A stretch of DNA of 55,385 nt from Clostridium senegalense JC122 (GTDB lineage Bacteria > Bacillota > Clostridia > Clostridiales > Clostridiaceae), in assembly GCF_000285575.1 (NCBI RefSeq), contig NZ_HE611050.1, positions 1,414,727-1,470,111 on the forward strand. Reading direction: 5' to 3'. A program made the translations under genes and the position numbers. The notes under the pieces were generated by a model that was not told the origin of the DNA, did not search any database, and saw only the letters and a list, made by a program, of their open reading frames with translations. Below, piece by piece: positions 17,620 to 27,252 of this stretch; within the stretch, counting starts at the first letter, position 1, and the number at the start of each line of letters is the position of its first letter.

Positions 17620-19461
17620 TTATTTTTTACTATTTTTTATTTGCGTCCATATTTCATCATAAAGTTTAGTTGATTCACCTACATCTTTTATTAACTCATT
17701 TTTTTCTACTGCCTCTCTTGGTGGATAGACAGCTATATCTTCAAGCTTTTCTTTTGACATAAGTTTTTGAGCTTCTTTATTAGGATTTGCATATGGAAAC
17801 TCTTCTGAAACTTGTAAACTTACTTGTGGATCGTATATATAATTTATAAACTTTTCAGCCAATGCTTTATTTTTTGCTGTTTTAGGAACTACAAAGTTAT
17901 CATATTGTGGAACAACACCTTCTTTTGTAAGTATTGTTTCTAAATTAGGATTTTCTAACTTAGCAAGATATGCTTCTGTTCCCCAAACATATCCTATTGA
18001 GGCTTCTCCATTTATTAATAGTGTTTTTGGTGATTCACTATCAAAAGCCTTTATATTTGGCATTAATTTTACTAAGTCTTGTTTCGCCTTTTCTAATTCT
18101 TGTGGATTTTTAGTGTTTATAGAGTAGCCATTTTTTTGAAGTGCCACTCCTATCATAACCCTTGGATCATCTAAAACTACCATAGAATTTTTAAACTGTG
18201 AATCCCACATATCTTCAAAAGATGTAATATCTTTATCTATTTTGCTTCTGTCCACAACTATATAATTTCCACCCCACATATATGGAAAACTATATTTATT
18301 GCCTGGATCAAAATCTAAATTCAATACATTGTTATCTATATTAGACATATTAGGTATATTACTTTTGTCTAATTCTTGTACTAAATTTTGTTTTATCATA
18401 ACCTCAATTGCATAATCACTTGTTATTATTAAATCGTATGGAACATTTCCACCCATAAGCTTTGCAAGCATTTCTTCATTTGATGAAAATGTCATGTAAT
18501 TTACGTTTACATTATATTCTCTTTCAAACTCTTCTACTACAGACTCAGGCAAAAATTCTGACCAGGTAAATATGTTTAAAGTTTCTTTTGGCGTAACTGT
18601 TTTACCTGAAAACATTGTAAAACCAGCTCCAAAAATTACTAGTACTATAGCAATAAATGTTATAACTTTCTTTATTTTTTTATTCTTTAATACATTTCTT
18701 CTAATACCTTCAGCAACTATAACTATAGTTAATGTAAATACCATCATTACAGTAGATAATGCATTTATTTCTGGTGTTACACCAAATTTAACCATAGAAA
18801 ATATTTTTAATGGTAATGTATTACTTTCAGGACCTGCTGCAAAGAAACTTATTATTACATCATCTAAAGAAAGTGTAAATGCAAGTAATCCTCCTGCTAT
18901 TATTCCTGGTGATATTATAGGTAAAGTTACTTTAGTTAATGTTTGCCAAGGCGTAGCACCTAAGTCTAATGCTGCTTCTTCTATAGAATTATCAAATCCT
19001 TCTAATCTTGCTCTTACAACAACTACTACGTATCCGATACAAAATGTTATATGAGATAATATTAGTGTTGTTAATCCTGCTTCTAAATTTAACATAGAGA
19101 AAAATACAAGCATTGATATTCCCATTACTATTTCAGGAATAACTACAGGAACATATAAAAGTCCCTCTATAGCCTTTTTGCCCTTAAACTTATATCTATA
19201 CATTCCAATAGCAGCTAAAGTCCCTATTATAACAGCAAAAAAAGTACTTATGAATCCTATTATTAAACTGTTCTTTAGTGCCATTAATATCTGATCATTT
19301 GTAATTAACTTCTTATACCAGTCTAGTGTAAAACCTGTCCATGTAGCATTTAATTTTGAGCTATTAAAAGAAAATACTATAAGTACTACAATTGGTAAGT
19401 ATAAGAACATATATATTAATGTAGTATATATTTTTGATATTATACTTATTTTGTTTTTCAT
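17620..19461 (-). CDS. potCD: PotCD fusion: polyamine ABC permease plus substrate-binding protein
   Basis: A single 613-residue protein joins two normally separate parts of the spermidine/putrescine importer. Residues ~1-265 are the PotC permease, with about six membrane helices and the inner-membrane ATPase-contact loop EEAALDLGATPWQTLTKVTLP (about 160-180). A further hydrophobic segment (~268-290, VITFIAIVLVIFGAGF) acts as a tether. Residues ~298-613 are a PotD-type binding protein (TLNIFTWSEFLPESVVEEFE, then YDLIITSDYAIEVMI and TLLINGEASIGYVWGTEA). The frame is continuous with no shift, so fusion is real; similar fusions are known in Firmicutes. It directly follows potB. Confidence 0.9.
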   Translation of the reverse strand: MKNKISIISKIYTTLIYMFLYLPIVVLIVFSFNSSKLNATWTGFTLDWYKKLITNDQILMALKNSLIIGFISTFFAVIIGTLAAIGMYRYKFKGKKAIEGLLYVPVVIPEIVMGISMLVFFSMLNLEAGLTTLILSHITFCIGYVVVVVRARLEGFDNSIEEAALDLGATPWQTLTKVTLPIISPGIIAGGLLAFTLSLDDVIISFFAAGPESNTLPLKIFSMVKFGVTPEINALSTVMMVFTLTIVIVAEGIRRNVLKNKKIKKVITFIAIVLVIFGAGFTMFSGKTVTPKETLNIFTWSEFLPESVVEEFEREYNVNVNYMTFSSNEEMLAKLMGGNVPYDLIITSDYAIEVMIKQNLVQELDKSNIPNMSNIDNNVLNLDFDPGNKYSFPYMWGGNYIVVDRSKIDKDITSFEDMWDSQFKNSMVVLDDPRVMIGVALQKNGYSINTKNPQELEKAKQDLVKLMPNIKAFDSESPKTLLINGEASIGYVWGTEAYLAKLENPNLETILTKEGVVPQYDNFVVPKTAKNKALAEKFINYIYDPQVSLQVSEEFPYANPNKEAQKLMSKEKLEDIAVYPPREAVEKNELIKDVGESTKLYDEIWTQIKNSKK

Positions 19462-20358
19462 TTATAAAACCTCCTTAGAGGCATTTTTACCTTTTGTTGC
19501 TTTAAAATATAGTCCTATTGCTATTAACATAAGTAATATTAATACTACTGCTATAGCTGCTCCAAAAGGCCAATCTCTAGATGTTAAAAACTGATTTTTT
19601 ATCAAATTAGATATTAACATTGTTTTACTTCCACCCATCAAGTCAGAAATAAAGAAATATCCTAAAGTTGGTATAAACACTAGCATACATCCAGCTATTA
19701 TTCCTGGTTTTGTAAGCGGTAATGTTACATCTTTAAAAGTTTTAACTGGTGATGCTCCTAAATCACTAGCTGCTTCTATATAACTCATATCTAATTTTTC
19801 AATTGATGTATATATAGGAAGTATCATAAAAGGTAACATAATATATACCATACCTAAAAGTACAGCTCCGTCAGTATATAACATTTGGATTGGTGATGAT
19901 ATCATTCCAATCCTTAGTAATAATGTATTTATTACCCCTTCTGTCCTTAAAAGTATTATCCATGCATAAGTACGAACTAATGAATTTGTCCAAAATGGTA
20001 ATATTACTAAAAGTAATAATATAGACCTATACTTTTTTTTCGCTCTTCCAATAAAATATGCAAATGGATACCCTATAATTAAACATCCAACAGTTGTTAA
20101 AATTCCTATTAAAACTGTTTTCCAAAGTATTTGTAAATATATTGGCGATAACAGTCTTTTATAATTTTCTATTGTTAAAGGTAATTGAACTTCTCCGTAT
20201 TCACCTCTTGATAGAAAACTAAACAAAAATACAATTGTAAGTGGCACAACAAAAAAAGTCACTAACCACAAAGTTACGGGTCCTACTGTAGCTAATAGTG
20301 ATTTTAGTTTATTTCTATTTTTGTGAAGCTTATTAACTTCCTTTGTTTTCTTTAACAT
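19462..20358 (-). CDS. potB: PotB, polyamine ABC transporter permease
   Basis: This is the membrane permease subunit of the polyamine importer. The 298-residue protein has six predicted membrane helices and the EAA loop YIEAASDLGASPVKTFKDVTLP split across ~190-212, where the ATPase PotA docks. The ATG overlaps the potA stop in TAATG, and its own stop abuts the potCD ATG without a gap, so the three genes are translationally coupled. The length is typical of PotB. Confidence 0.9.
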   Translation of the reverse strand: MLKKTKEVNKLHKNRNKLKSLLATVGPVTLWLVTFFVVPLTIVFLFSFLSRGEYGEVQLPLTIENYKRLLSPIYLQILWKTVLIGILTTVGCLIIGYPFAYFIGRAKKKYRSILLLLVILPFWTNSLVRTYAWIILLRTEGVINTLLLRIGMISSPIQMLYTDGAVLLGMVYIMLPFMILPIYTSIEKLDMSYIEAASDLGASPVKTFKDVTLPLTKPGIIAGCMLVFIPTLGYFFISDLMGGSKTMLISNLIKNQFLTSRDWPFGAAIAVVLILLMLIAIGLYFKATKGKNASKEVL

Positions 20359-21440
20359 TATTGAACCACCACTGCATGTTTAGGATTCCATATAGCAAAT
20401 ATATGTGGTTTATTCTGCTCTTCTAATGAATAAACTTGACTTATAGGCTCTGCTACAATAAACTCTGTTCCATTTTCAGTTGTAACAACAGTTTTTATTA
20501 CAGAACCATTATAAATTCTTTCTTTTACTTTTACTTTTATTCCGACCATTCCATTATCTATATTGTTAGAAAGTTTTATTCTTTCTGGTCTAATAGCTAA
20601 ACAAATTTCCTCTGTAATAGAATTCTCAGTGTGTCCTATGAGAATATCTTCTCCAAATTTGTTATCTACAAGATATAATTCTTCGCCTCTTTCTAACACA
20701 GTTCCCTCAAATAAATTCGTTTCACCAATGAAGTTTGCCACAAATTTTGTTCTAGGTTTTTCATAAATTTCTGAAGGTGTTCCCACATGTTCTATAACAC
20801 CATTGTTCATTACTACTATCCTATCTGACATTGTTAGCGCTTCTTCTTGGTCATGAGTAACATATATAAATGTTATTCCAAGTTTTCTTTGAAGCTGTTT
20901 TAATTCAAGCTGCATTTGTTTTCTTAACTTTAAATCTAAAGCTCCTAAAGGTTCATCTAAAAGTAATACTTTCGGATTATTTATTACCGCTCTTGCTATT
21001 GCAACCCTTTGTTTTTGACCTCCTGAAAGTTCGCTAGGCATCCTTTTTTCAAAGCCTTCAAGTTGAACCATTTTCAGCATTTCATGCACTTTTTCTTTCA
21101 CTTCACTATCTTTTACATTTTTAACTCTTAGTCCAAATGCTATATTTTCATAAATGTTCATATGTGGAAATAGTGCATAACTTTGAAAAACTGTATTTAC
21201 ACATCTCTTATATGGTGGTACTTTTGAAATTTCCTCTCCGTCTATAAAAATCTCACCTTTTGTAGGATTTTCAAATCCTGCTATCATTCTTAGTGTAGTA
21301 GTTTTGCCACAGCCACTAGGTCCTAGAACAGTTAGAAATTCACCCTTTCTTATATTTAAGGAGATATTATCCACTGCCAAAAAATCGCTTTCTAAAAATC
21401 CTTTGCTTATTCCTTTTAATTGAACCATTACATCAATCAA
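20358..21440 (-). CDS. potA: PotA, polyamine ABC transporter ATPase
   Basis: This cytoplasmic ATPase powers the PotABCD polyamine importer. It shows Walker A GPSGCGKTT (~40), signature LSGGQKQRVAIARA (~137), Walker B VLLLDEPLGALD (~160), the switch His in YVTHDQEEALT, and a C-terminal TOBE domain (~280-360). I prefer the TTG at 21440 as start: GGGGTGA lies five bases before it. The longest frame begins with a GTG inside that binding site, and an ATG four codons later is also possible. First gene of the operon, behind a possible attenuator. Confidence 0.9.
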   Translation of the reverse strand: MIDVMVQLKGISKGFLESDFLAVDNISLNIRKGEFLTVLGPSGCGKTTTLRMIAGFENPTKGEIFIDGEEISKVPPYKRCVNTVFQSYALFPHMNIYENIAFGLRVKNVKDSEVKEKVHEMLKMVQLEGFEKRMPSELSGGQKQRVAIARAVINNPKVLLLDEPLGALDLKLRKQMQLELKQLQRKLGITFIYVTHDQEEALTMSDRIVVMNNGVIEHVGTPSEIYEKPRTKFVANFIGETNLFEGTVLERGEELYLVDNKFGEDILIGHTENSITEEICLAIRPERIKLSNNIDNGMVGIKVKVKERIYNGSVIKTVVTTENGTEFIVAEPISQVYSLEEQNKPHIFAIWNPKHAVVVQ

Positions 21441-21534
21441 GAAAATCACCCCTGCTTTCTAATATTTTTCATTTATATATTTTTTAAGGAATATACCGGA
21501 AATAACACTTTTTCCTTAATATACCTAATTCTTA

Positions 21535-21574
21535 ACAAAATAAAAATCCCTTGCATTTTTATTGCAGGGGATAT
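21535..21574 (-). terminator. Leader terminator upstream of potA (candidate attenuator)
   Basis: Read on the minus strand, ATCCCCTGCA pairs with TGCAAGGGAT (one G-U or mismatch) across a short A/T loop and is followed by TTTTATTTTG. It lies ~95 bases upstream of the potA start. No gene lies directly upstream to be terminated, so premature termination of the pot leader is the natural reading. Confidence 0.6.
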
Positions 21575-22074
21575 TAGTACTCATAACTTATTCAGCATTA
21601 GCTAATATAAATTGATTATGAACTAATTTATAAATTTAGAATAAATTCTAAAGTGTTAACCTAACATAATTAACCCCTTCTCGTATCTATTTTTAATAAT
21701 TGGTTTATTGTTTTGCAACAATTTTTCCATATTAGTAAATATACCTATTATAAAAAATAAAACTTACTTGTAAAATTAAAATTTACTTGTAAAATTTAAA
21801 CTTAAATTTATTTAAAATCCATAGTCTTAGTTATATATAGCATATGTAATATATTTAGTTTTAAGACATTTTTGATTTTTAAAATAAATATTGTTTTATC
21901 TGACTCCTTTTAGTCTACAATTTAAATTCTATGTCTAAATCTGTACGTAGAATTTAAATAAACCATATAACATTTAAATGCCATTAAATATTAATAAAAA
22001 TCATTACTTTTGATTATAGCAAAAGCGAAAATAAAATTCTACATTTATTTTCTTTTTGTTATATTTTTTTTGCA
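21575..22074. other. Leader and spacer upstream of potA
   Basis: This 500-bp A/T-rich region has no supported gene. On the minus strand a possible promoter (TTGTTG, 17 bp, TATTAA, near 21690-21722) would give a leader of roughly 220-240 nt ending at potA. In it GAGAAGGGG precedes a three-codon frame M-L-G. I see no known polyamine or arginine riboswitch motif. Confidence 0.4.
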
Positions 22075-22105
22075 TAAAAAATCAGTAGTAAAAACTACTG
22101 ATTTT
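22075..22105. terminator. Bidirectional terminator
   Basis: ATCAGTAGT (22081-22089) pairs with ACTACTGAT (22094-22102), flanked by A6 and T4. It ends the frameshifted protease gene (stop at 22148). The same stem occurs as the terminator of both tRNA-Trp genes. Confidence 0.8.
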
Positions 22106-22147
22106 AATATATTAAATTTGCAATTATTTTTTGTATAACAAACATAA

Positions 22148-23187
22148 TTATATTTTTAAATTACCTTTACCAATTTCTATTAAAGCAGAATTTAAAACTT
22201 CTGGAAACTTACTAAGATTTTGTATAACTTCAAACACTTTATCTTTTCCATATACATCATGTATTACTCCCCATAAATCATTTCCTAATGAATAATTTCT
22301 TGAATGTTTAAGTTTAGGTAATTCTAATTTGTTTTGCTCTGACGTATACAGTGAAAACCAATATTGTGAAATACATTCATTTATATCAATTTCATTTTTT
22401 TAATTTTATCTAACTGGCTTTTAAATTCATCAAAAATACTATTAAAATTACTATTTAAATAATTCCATGTAACTTTATCTAAACCAATATTTTTAGTTTC
22501 ATTTCCATAAATTCCCTTTGTTAAAATTTCCTCTCCATTATTACAATATTTAACAGCTAATCCTTCAAAAGCTAAAAATAAAAATAATATTTCTTCATTT
22601 GGTAAATTTTCTTCTATTCCTAATTTATCAACAAACATATTAAATCCAACATGATGTATTTCATGAGCAATAATATGTTTAATATTTTCTAAATCAAAAT
22701 TTTTTAAATATTGAATTATATCAAAATGAGAACAATTGTTATAAAACCATCCACCAGAATTACCTAATCCTACAGAAAAAATAAAATCTAAACTTTCAAA
22801 TTTTACGCTTTCTGGTAAACCTTTAAATGTATACTCTAATGCTTCTAAAACATATTTCTCATCCAAATCATATATTTTTTCTAACTGTGATTCATAAAAA
22901 TCTAAGTTATCAAAAAAGTATTTTAAATCTTCATATCTTAATTTTAATCTTTCATTTTTAATTTCTTTAAAATTTAATTTAAAAAAATTCATAAAAAAAT
23001 CTATATATTCTTCTTTTGTAAATCCACCACGAGGTCCACCTATATTATTATACCTATCAAATTCTACCTTATAATCTTCATGCTCTAATAAATTTTCTAA
23101 CTCTACTCTATCTAATTTCGAAGCCTTATGTTTTTTACATATGTCAATCATTTTAGGAATTGTTTTGTACCTTATGCTAATTTTCAT
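22148..23187 (-). pseudogene. Putative Zn-dependent protease (DUF5700-like), frameshifted at an A7 run
   Basis: The main frame (22381-23187) holds the metalloprotease motif HEIHH (HEXXH, ~187) and a downstream acidic FLAFEGLAVKYC (~215) that could give the third zinc ligand, with a GGPRGG loop near 49. After KKMKLI it stops. If the A7 at 22395-22401 is read as A8, translation continues for about 80 more residues (EIDINECISQYWFSLYTSE and so on) to a stop at 22148, giving 346 residues. The extension sits exactly up to the terminator, so it belongs to the gene. DUF5700 is my best family guess. No signal peptide; substrate unknown. Confidence 0.75.
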
Positions 23188-23292
23188 ATAACCCCCCCAT
23201 ATTTGTGAATAAAATTTACTACCAGTATTATAACATATCTAATTTATAAGAATTTAATCTACTTTTACTATTAATTTTAATTTTTAGTAAAT

Positions 23293-23326
23293 AAAAAAAA
23301 TCAGTAGTAAAAACTACTGATTTTTA
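23293..23326 (-). terminator. Terminator of first tRNA-Trp gene
   Basis: Directly after the CCA end, minus-strand AATCAGTAG...CTACTGATT forms a stem followed by a run of T. Confidence 0.85.
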
Positions 23327-23402
23327 TGGCAGGGGCACGAGGACTTGAACCCGGAACCAACGGTTTTGGAGACCGCTACTCTACCAATTGAGCTATACCC
23401 CT
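23327..23402 (-). tRNA. tRNA-Trp (CCA), copy 1
   Basis: A 76-nt cloverleaf with acceptor AGGGGTA/TGCCCCT, anticodon loop CTCCAAA (anticodon CCA), T-arm GGTTCAAGTCC-type, and encoded CCA end. Identical in sequence to the gene at 27253-27328. Confidence 0.95.
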
Positions 23403-23423
23403 ATATTAATTAGCACATTTGTT

Positions 23424-23452
23424 ATATTAACATTTTGTATAGATTATGTCAA
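23424..23452 (-). promoter_or_regulatory. Sigma-A-type promoter of tRNA-Trp copy 1
   Basis: On the minus strand TTGACA (23447-23452), 17 bp, TAATAT (23424-23429), about 20 bp before the tRNA. The remaining spacer to 23714 shows no other feature. Confidence 0.8.
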
Positions 23453-23714
23453 TATTAAGTAAATTTATTTTTGTATAGAATAAAACTCCCTTTTGTATTA
23501 TTATAGTTTTAGATAAGAAATATAAATTTAAATATAAATTGGTATAAATATTAAGTTTTACATACAAAATAGTTTTAAGTAGCTATATGTACATTTAATT
23601 CAAATTAATATTTCTTATAATTTCAACTTTAATTACATTGATGATATAATTGTAATCAACTTTAATTATAATTAAAGTTTTTAATATTCGAAAAAATTTA
23701 AAGGTGGGTTGATT

Positions 23715-24914
23715 TTGAACAAATTTAAAGATTTAAAAGAAAAATTTAATGCTAATCTTTATATATTATTGCTTATTTTATGTGCATACATAGGCGTTAA
23801 AATTATAGATAATTATTATATATTGTTTAACTTATATGATTTATTATTAGGCATACTTTGGCCATTTATATTGGCTGCAATAATTGCTTATGTGCTTAAT
23901 CCTATAATGAAAGTCTTTGAGAATAAACTTAATTTATCACGAGGACTAAGTTTACTTTCTACTTTGATTCTTGTAACCCTTGTTTTAGTACTTTGTGCAA
24001 TTTACCTAATTCCAGGAATAGTTTCTAATATTACAACTCTTATTAACTCTATACCTGAGATGGTTAGAGTTTCAGAAAAATGGTTTAATAATGCTATAAA
24101 TAGTGAACTCACAATGGAAATTGCAAATAAAATTAATATATTAGAAAACCTTGGTAATTGGTCTACAACTTTCTTTAATACAGCTTTAGCATCATTAGTA
24201 ACTGTTACTTTATCTATAGTTAATTGGGTATTTGCATTGATTATAGCTGTTTATTATTTATTTTATAAAGAAACATTTGTTAAGTCTTCAAGAAAATGGT
24301 TGTTTATAATTTTTAGAGAAAGATTAGGCAAAAAACTTTTAGAATTTTTCCACGCTGTGAATTATATGTTAGGTACTTATTTATGGGTCAGAGCAGTAGA
24401 ATCTACTATAGTTGGAATAGCTTGTTTTATAGGTCTTATATTTATAAAATCTCAATATATAGTTTTAATTTCAGTGGTATTTGGTATAACTAATATGGTA
24501 CCTTACTTTGGACCTTTTGTTGGTATAGTGTTTGGTGTAGTACTAAACATATTCTTCAATCCAATGACTGCTTTAATAGTTTTAATTTGGCTGTTTGTGT
24601 TACAACAAATTGATGGAAATTGGCTTGGACCTAAAATGTCATCTAATAGTATTGGTATAAACCCTGTAGCTTGTTTACTTGCACTTAGTGTTGGTGGAAA
24701 GCTTTATGGAATGATAGGTATGCTTATAGCTATTCCTATAGCCGGAGCTTTAAAAATTTATTATGAACGATATTTAAATAAATATACCAGTAAAAACCCT
24801 AAGTTAGTTGACGCCATTGATAATTATAAAGTTGATATTAGTCATATAAAAGTTAAAAAAAGTTCTAGCATTAAATCTTCTTCAAATAGAAAAGATGACA
24901 ATTCTAGTAATTAA
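23715..24914 (+). CDS. AI-2E family transporter / PerM-type permease
   Basis: This 399-residue polytopic membrane protein has about eight hydrophobic segments. Family features are the central ITTLINSIPEMVRVSEKWF region and the C-terminal GPFVGIVFGVVLNIFF, QQIDGNWLGPKMSSNSIGI and GMIGMLIAIPIAGALKIYYE. Members export diverse small molecules or ions; the substrate cannot be told here. The C-terminal ~25 residues are Ser/Lys-rich and cytoplasmic. I choose the TTG at 23715, seven bases after AAGGTGGG; an earlier in-frame TTG (23709) touches that site. Monocistronic, followed by a terminator. Confidence 0.85.
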   Translation: MNKFKDLKEKFNANLYILLLILCAYIGVKIIDNYYILFNLYDLLLGILWPFILAAIIAYVLNPIMKVFENKLNLSRGLSLLSTLILVTLVLVLCAIYLIPGIVSNITTLINSIPEMVRVSEKWFNNAINSELTMEIANKINILENLGNWSTTFFNTALASLVTVTLSIVNWVFALIIAVYYLFYKETFVKSSRKWLFIIFRERLGKKLLEFFHAVNYMLGTYLWVRAVESTIVGIACFIGLIFIKSQYIVLISVVFGITNMVPYFGPFVGIVFGVVLNIFFNPMTALIVLIWLFVLQQIDGNWLGPKMSSNSIGINPVACLLALSVGGKLYGMIGMLIAIPIAGALKIYYERYLNKYTSKNPKLVDAIDNYKVDISHIKVKKSSSIKSSSNRKDDNSSN

Positions 24915-24920
24915 TTTAAA

Positions 24921-24960
24921 GATAACAGATTAAGATATATATTTTAATCTGTTATTTTTG
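24921..24960 (+). terminator. Terminator after the AI-2E family gene
   Basis: ATAACAGATTAA pairs with TTTAATCTGTTAT, followed by TTTTG. Nothing else is seen in 24961-25120. Confidence 0.85.
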
Positions 24961-25120
24961 TATAAGCTTGAAATTTTATTTTATAGATTTTTTAAAAACT
25001 TCTGTGTATTCTTTATAATCTCATTGTATATAAAGTCTATTATTTTACTTTTTAAATTTTTTTACAATGTATAAACCTATAGCTGTAGAAATTAAATTTT
25101 CTTTATTGTTTATACTAAAT

Positions 25121-25165
25121 AAAAAAGAGATTTAAAAATAAATTATTTTTAAATCTCTTTTTTAT
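25121..25165. terminator. Terminator of the GNAT gene
   Basis: AAAAAAGAGATTTAAAAATAA pairs with TTATTTTTAAATCTCTTTTT, a long A/T stem with terminal A and T runs, abutting the stop of the GNAT gene on the minus strand. Confidence 0.8.
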
Positions 25166-25773
25166 TACATTACTTTGCTATAAAGTTCTTCTTTTCTTAT
25201 CATAGCCCAAAGTTCAACATTTATATAACTTTTTTCTTTGTAGTTATAATAATGTTCTTTAAGCATTCCTTCTTCTTTAAAGCCTAATGATTCTACTAAT
25301 TTAATAGATGGATCATTGTTAATATCTATGATTGCTACAACTTTATGCATATATAGTTCTTTAAATGCAAATTTTAAAACCCTTTTTATACATTCAGTAG
25401 CTATCTTGTTTCTCCAGTATTTTTTTAATATGGTATATCCTATTTCACATCTATTAGAATACAAATCTAAATTATATATTCCTATTTCTCCTATAAATTT
25501 ATAATGAAGTTTATCAATGATTACCCAATGTATACCTTTTTTATTGTTATAATCATTTATTAAATGCTCCAAATATAATTTTATTTGTTTTTTTAAATCA
25601 AAAATTTCAGTTCCTGAGTATTTCATAACTTCATCATCTGATAATAAACTCTCATAATCTTTTTCATAGGCCTTATCACATTTTAGCAATAGAAATCTTT
25701 CAGTTTCCATAGTTGGAAATATTGAAAAACACCTTTCTCTAAAGTCCTTATAGTCTATCAAATTGTCAGGCAT
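25165..25773 (-). CDS. GNAT N-acetyltransferase, RimJ/RimL-like
   Basis: This 202-residue cytoplasmic acetyl-CoA-dependent acetyltransferase has METERFLLLKCDKAYEKDYE at the start (~20-40), IGEIGIYNLDLYSNRCEIGY in the middle, and the acetyl-CoA-binding ILKKYWRNKIATECIKRVLK (about 115-134). It ends with SIKLVESLGFKEEGMLKEHY. This order is typical of RimJ/RimL-type transferases, which modify protein N-termini or small molecules. The acceptor is unknown. The ATG is preceded by GAGGGGGAAG. Single gene. Confidence 0.82.
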   Translation of the reverse strand: MPDNLIDYKDFRERCFSIFPTMETERFLLLKCDKAYEKDYESLLSDDEVMKYSGTEIFDLKKQIKLYLEHLINDYNNKKGIHWVIIDKLHYKFIGEIGIYNLDLYSNRCEIGYTILKKYWRNKIATECIKRVLKFAFKELYMHKVVAIIDINNDPSIKLVESLGFKEEGMLKEHYYNYKEKSYINVELWAMIRKEELYSKVM

Positions 25774-26148
25774 AACACTTCCCCCTCGCCTATACTAAAT
25801 GATTAATTCTGTATTCTAATCAGCGGTAAACTTTATGTATTATATGTTATAAACTTTATTTATGTACTACAAAAAAACGCTTACATCATAAATTTTGTAT
25901 AATTTTTTCTATATTTATATTATATCAAATTTTCTGATTTTTTAAACTAACTTTTTGTAAACTTTATTATATTATGTGTAGTTTTATACTATATAATTAG
26001 TTTTAATATACTTTTTATTTACCTATGATTATTAAATTTAATATATTTTGGTATATTATATAGGGTGCACGTTATAGCTTTAATTTATACACTTAAAAAT
26101 TTTATTAATATAAAAATTTAATTAACTAGTTGTATATATATCTATCTA
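25774..26148. other. A/T-rich intergenic spacer
   Basis: A divergent spacer between the GNAT gene and the hydrolase gene. No hairpin, repeat or small gene that I can support. Confidence 0.5.
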
Positions 26149-26177
26149 TTGAGATAATTGGTTTATTCTAATATAAT
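26149..26177 (+). promoter_or_regulatory. Sigma-A-type promoter of the hydrolase gene
   Basis: TTGAGA (26149-26154), 17 bp, TATAAT (26172-26177); the start codon follows ~45 bp later. Because this promoter overlaps the upstream part of the longest frame, it supports the start at 26224. Confidence 0.7.
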
Positions 26178-26223
26178 TGATCATAAAATTATTAGTATTA
26201 AAACTATAGAAAGGATTGATATT

Positions 26224-27144
26224 ATGACTTTAAGTACATTTTTTATAAAGGATAAAAAAGATAAAAATATTCATATTTATAAATGGGACTGTGATGTTTC
26301 TTCTCCTAAAGGAATAGTTCAAATTTCTCATGGTATGGCAGAACATGGACTTAGATATAATAATTTTGCTAAGTTTTTAAATGATAATGGATTTATTGTT
26401 TATGCAAATGACCATCGTGGCCATGGTAAAACTAGTCCTAATAGTTTAGGTTATATGGGGAAAGGTGATGCTTTTCAGTTAATGGTAGATAATTTAAAGG
26501 ATGTAACTAATTTAATAAAAAAAGAAAATCCTAATCTTCCTATATTTCTTTTTGGCCATAGTATGGGTTCTTTTTTATCTCTTAGATATTCTGAGATTTT
26601 CGGAAAAGAATTGAATGGCTTAATCTTGTGTGGAAGTAATGGGAATCAAAAACTATTATTTTCTTTTGCAGAAAAATTAGCTAAACATCAAATGAAAAAA
26701 CATGGTGAGAAAACCCCTGCTAAATTTATGGATAAGTTAAGTTTTGGTAATTTTAATAATAAATTTAAACCTATAAGAACAAATTTTGATTGGCTTACTA
26801 GAAATAAAGAAGAAGTTGATAAATATATAGATGACCCTTTATGTGGAGCCATACATTCCAACTCATATTTTTATTACTTATTAAAGGGATTAAAACATAA
26901 TCATAAAAGTGATAATTTATCTATGATTCCTAAATCTTTACCTATATTACTTATAAGTGGAAGTGATGATCCTGTTGGGCTTATGGGAAAGGGTGTTGAA
27001 AAATTACAAAAGAGTTTAATAAATCATGGGATAAATTCTGTAGATATGATTTTATATCCTGGTGCAAGACATGAGCTTTTAAATGAAATAAATAAAGATG
27101 ATGTTCATTCGGATGTACTAAAATTTTTAAATGCTATCTTATAG
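26224..27144 (+). CDS. Alpha/beta hydrolase, lysophospholipase/monoacylglycerol lipase-like
   Basis: This 306-residue soluble serine hydrolase is of the Hydrolase_4 type. Nucleophile elbow GHSMGS (~115); oxyanion region QISHGMAEHGLRY (~34); catalytic Asp in ISGSDDPVG (~245); catalytic His in GARHELLNE (~280). The closest functional class is monoacylglycerol lipase/lysophospholipase. No signal peptide, so it acts inside the cell. Start at 26224, where AAAGGATTG precedes the ATG; the frame is open further upstream but lies on the promoter. Confidence 0.85.
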   Translation: MTLSTFFIKDKKDKNIHIYKWDCDVSSPKGIVQISHGMAEHGLRYNNFAKFLNDNGFIVYANDHRGHGKTSPNSLGYMGKGDAFQLMVDNLKDVTNLIKKENPNLPIFLFGHSMGSFLSLRYSEIFGKELNGLILCGSNGNQKLLFSFAEKLAKHQMKKHGEKTPAKFMDKLSFGNFNNKFKPIRTNFDWLTRNKEEVDKYIDDPLCGAIHSNSYFYYLLKGLKHNHKSDNLSMIPKSLPILLISGSDDPVGLMGKGVEKLQKSLINHGINSVDMILYPGARHELLNEINKDDVHSDVLKFLNAIL

Positions 27145-27220
27145 AATTATAACTTTAAAATTTTTAAAATGAAGTAAGTGACTAATGTTTTATAGTTAAA
27201 TTTTATTTATTTTTCTCCAT

Positions 27221-27252
27221 AAAAAAAATCAGTAGCTTTGCTACTGATTTCA
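27221..27252 (-). terminator. Terminator of second tRNA-Trp gene
   Basis: Minus-strand AAATCAGTAG...CTACTGATT stem with an eight-base T run, directly after the tRNA end. Confidence 0.85.

Noticed and set aside
17620-19461. PotCD as an artefact of a lost stop codon
   Set aside because: There is an extra membrane helix between the parts and no ribosome binding site or start at the PotD part; the design matches known natural fusions.
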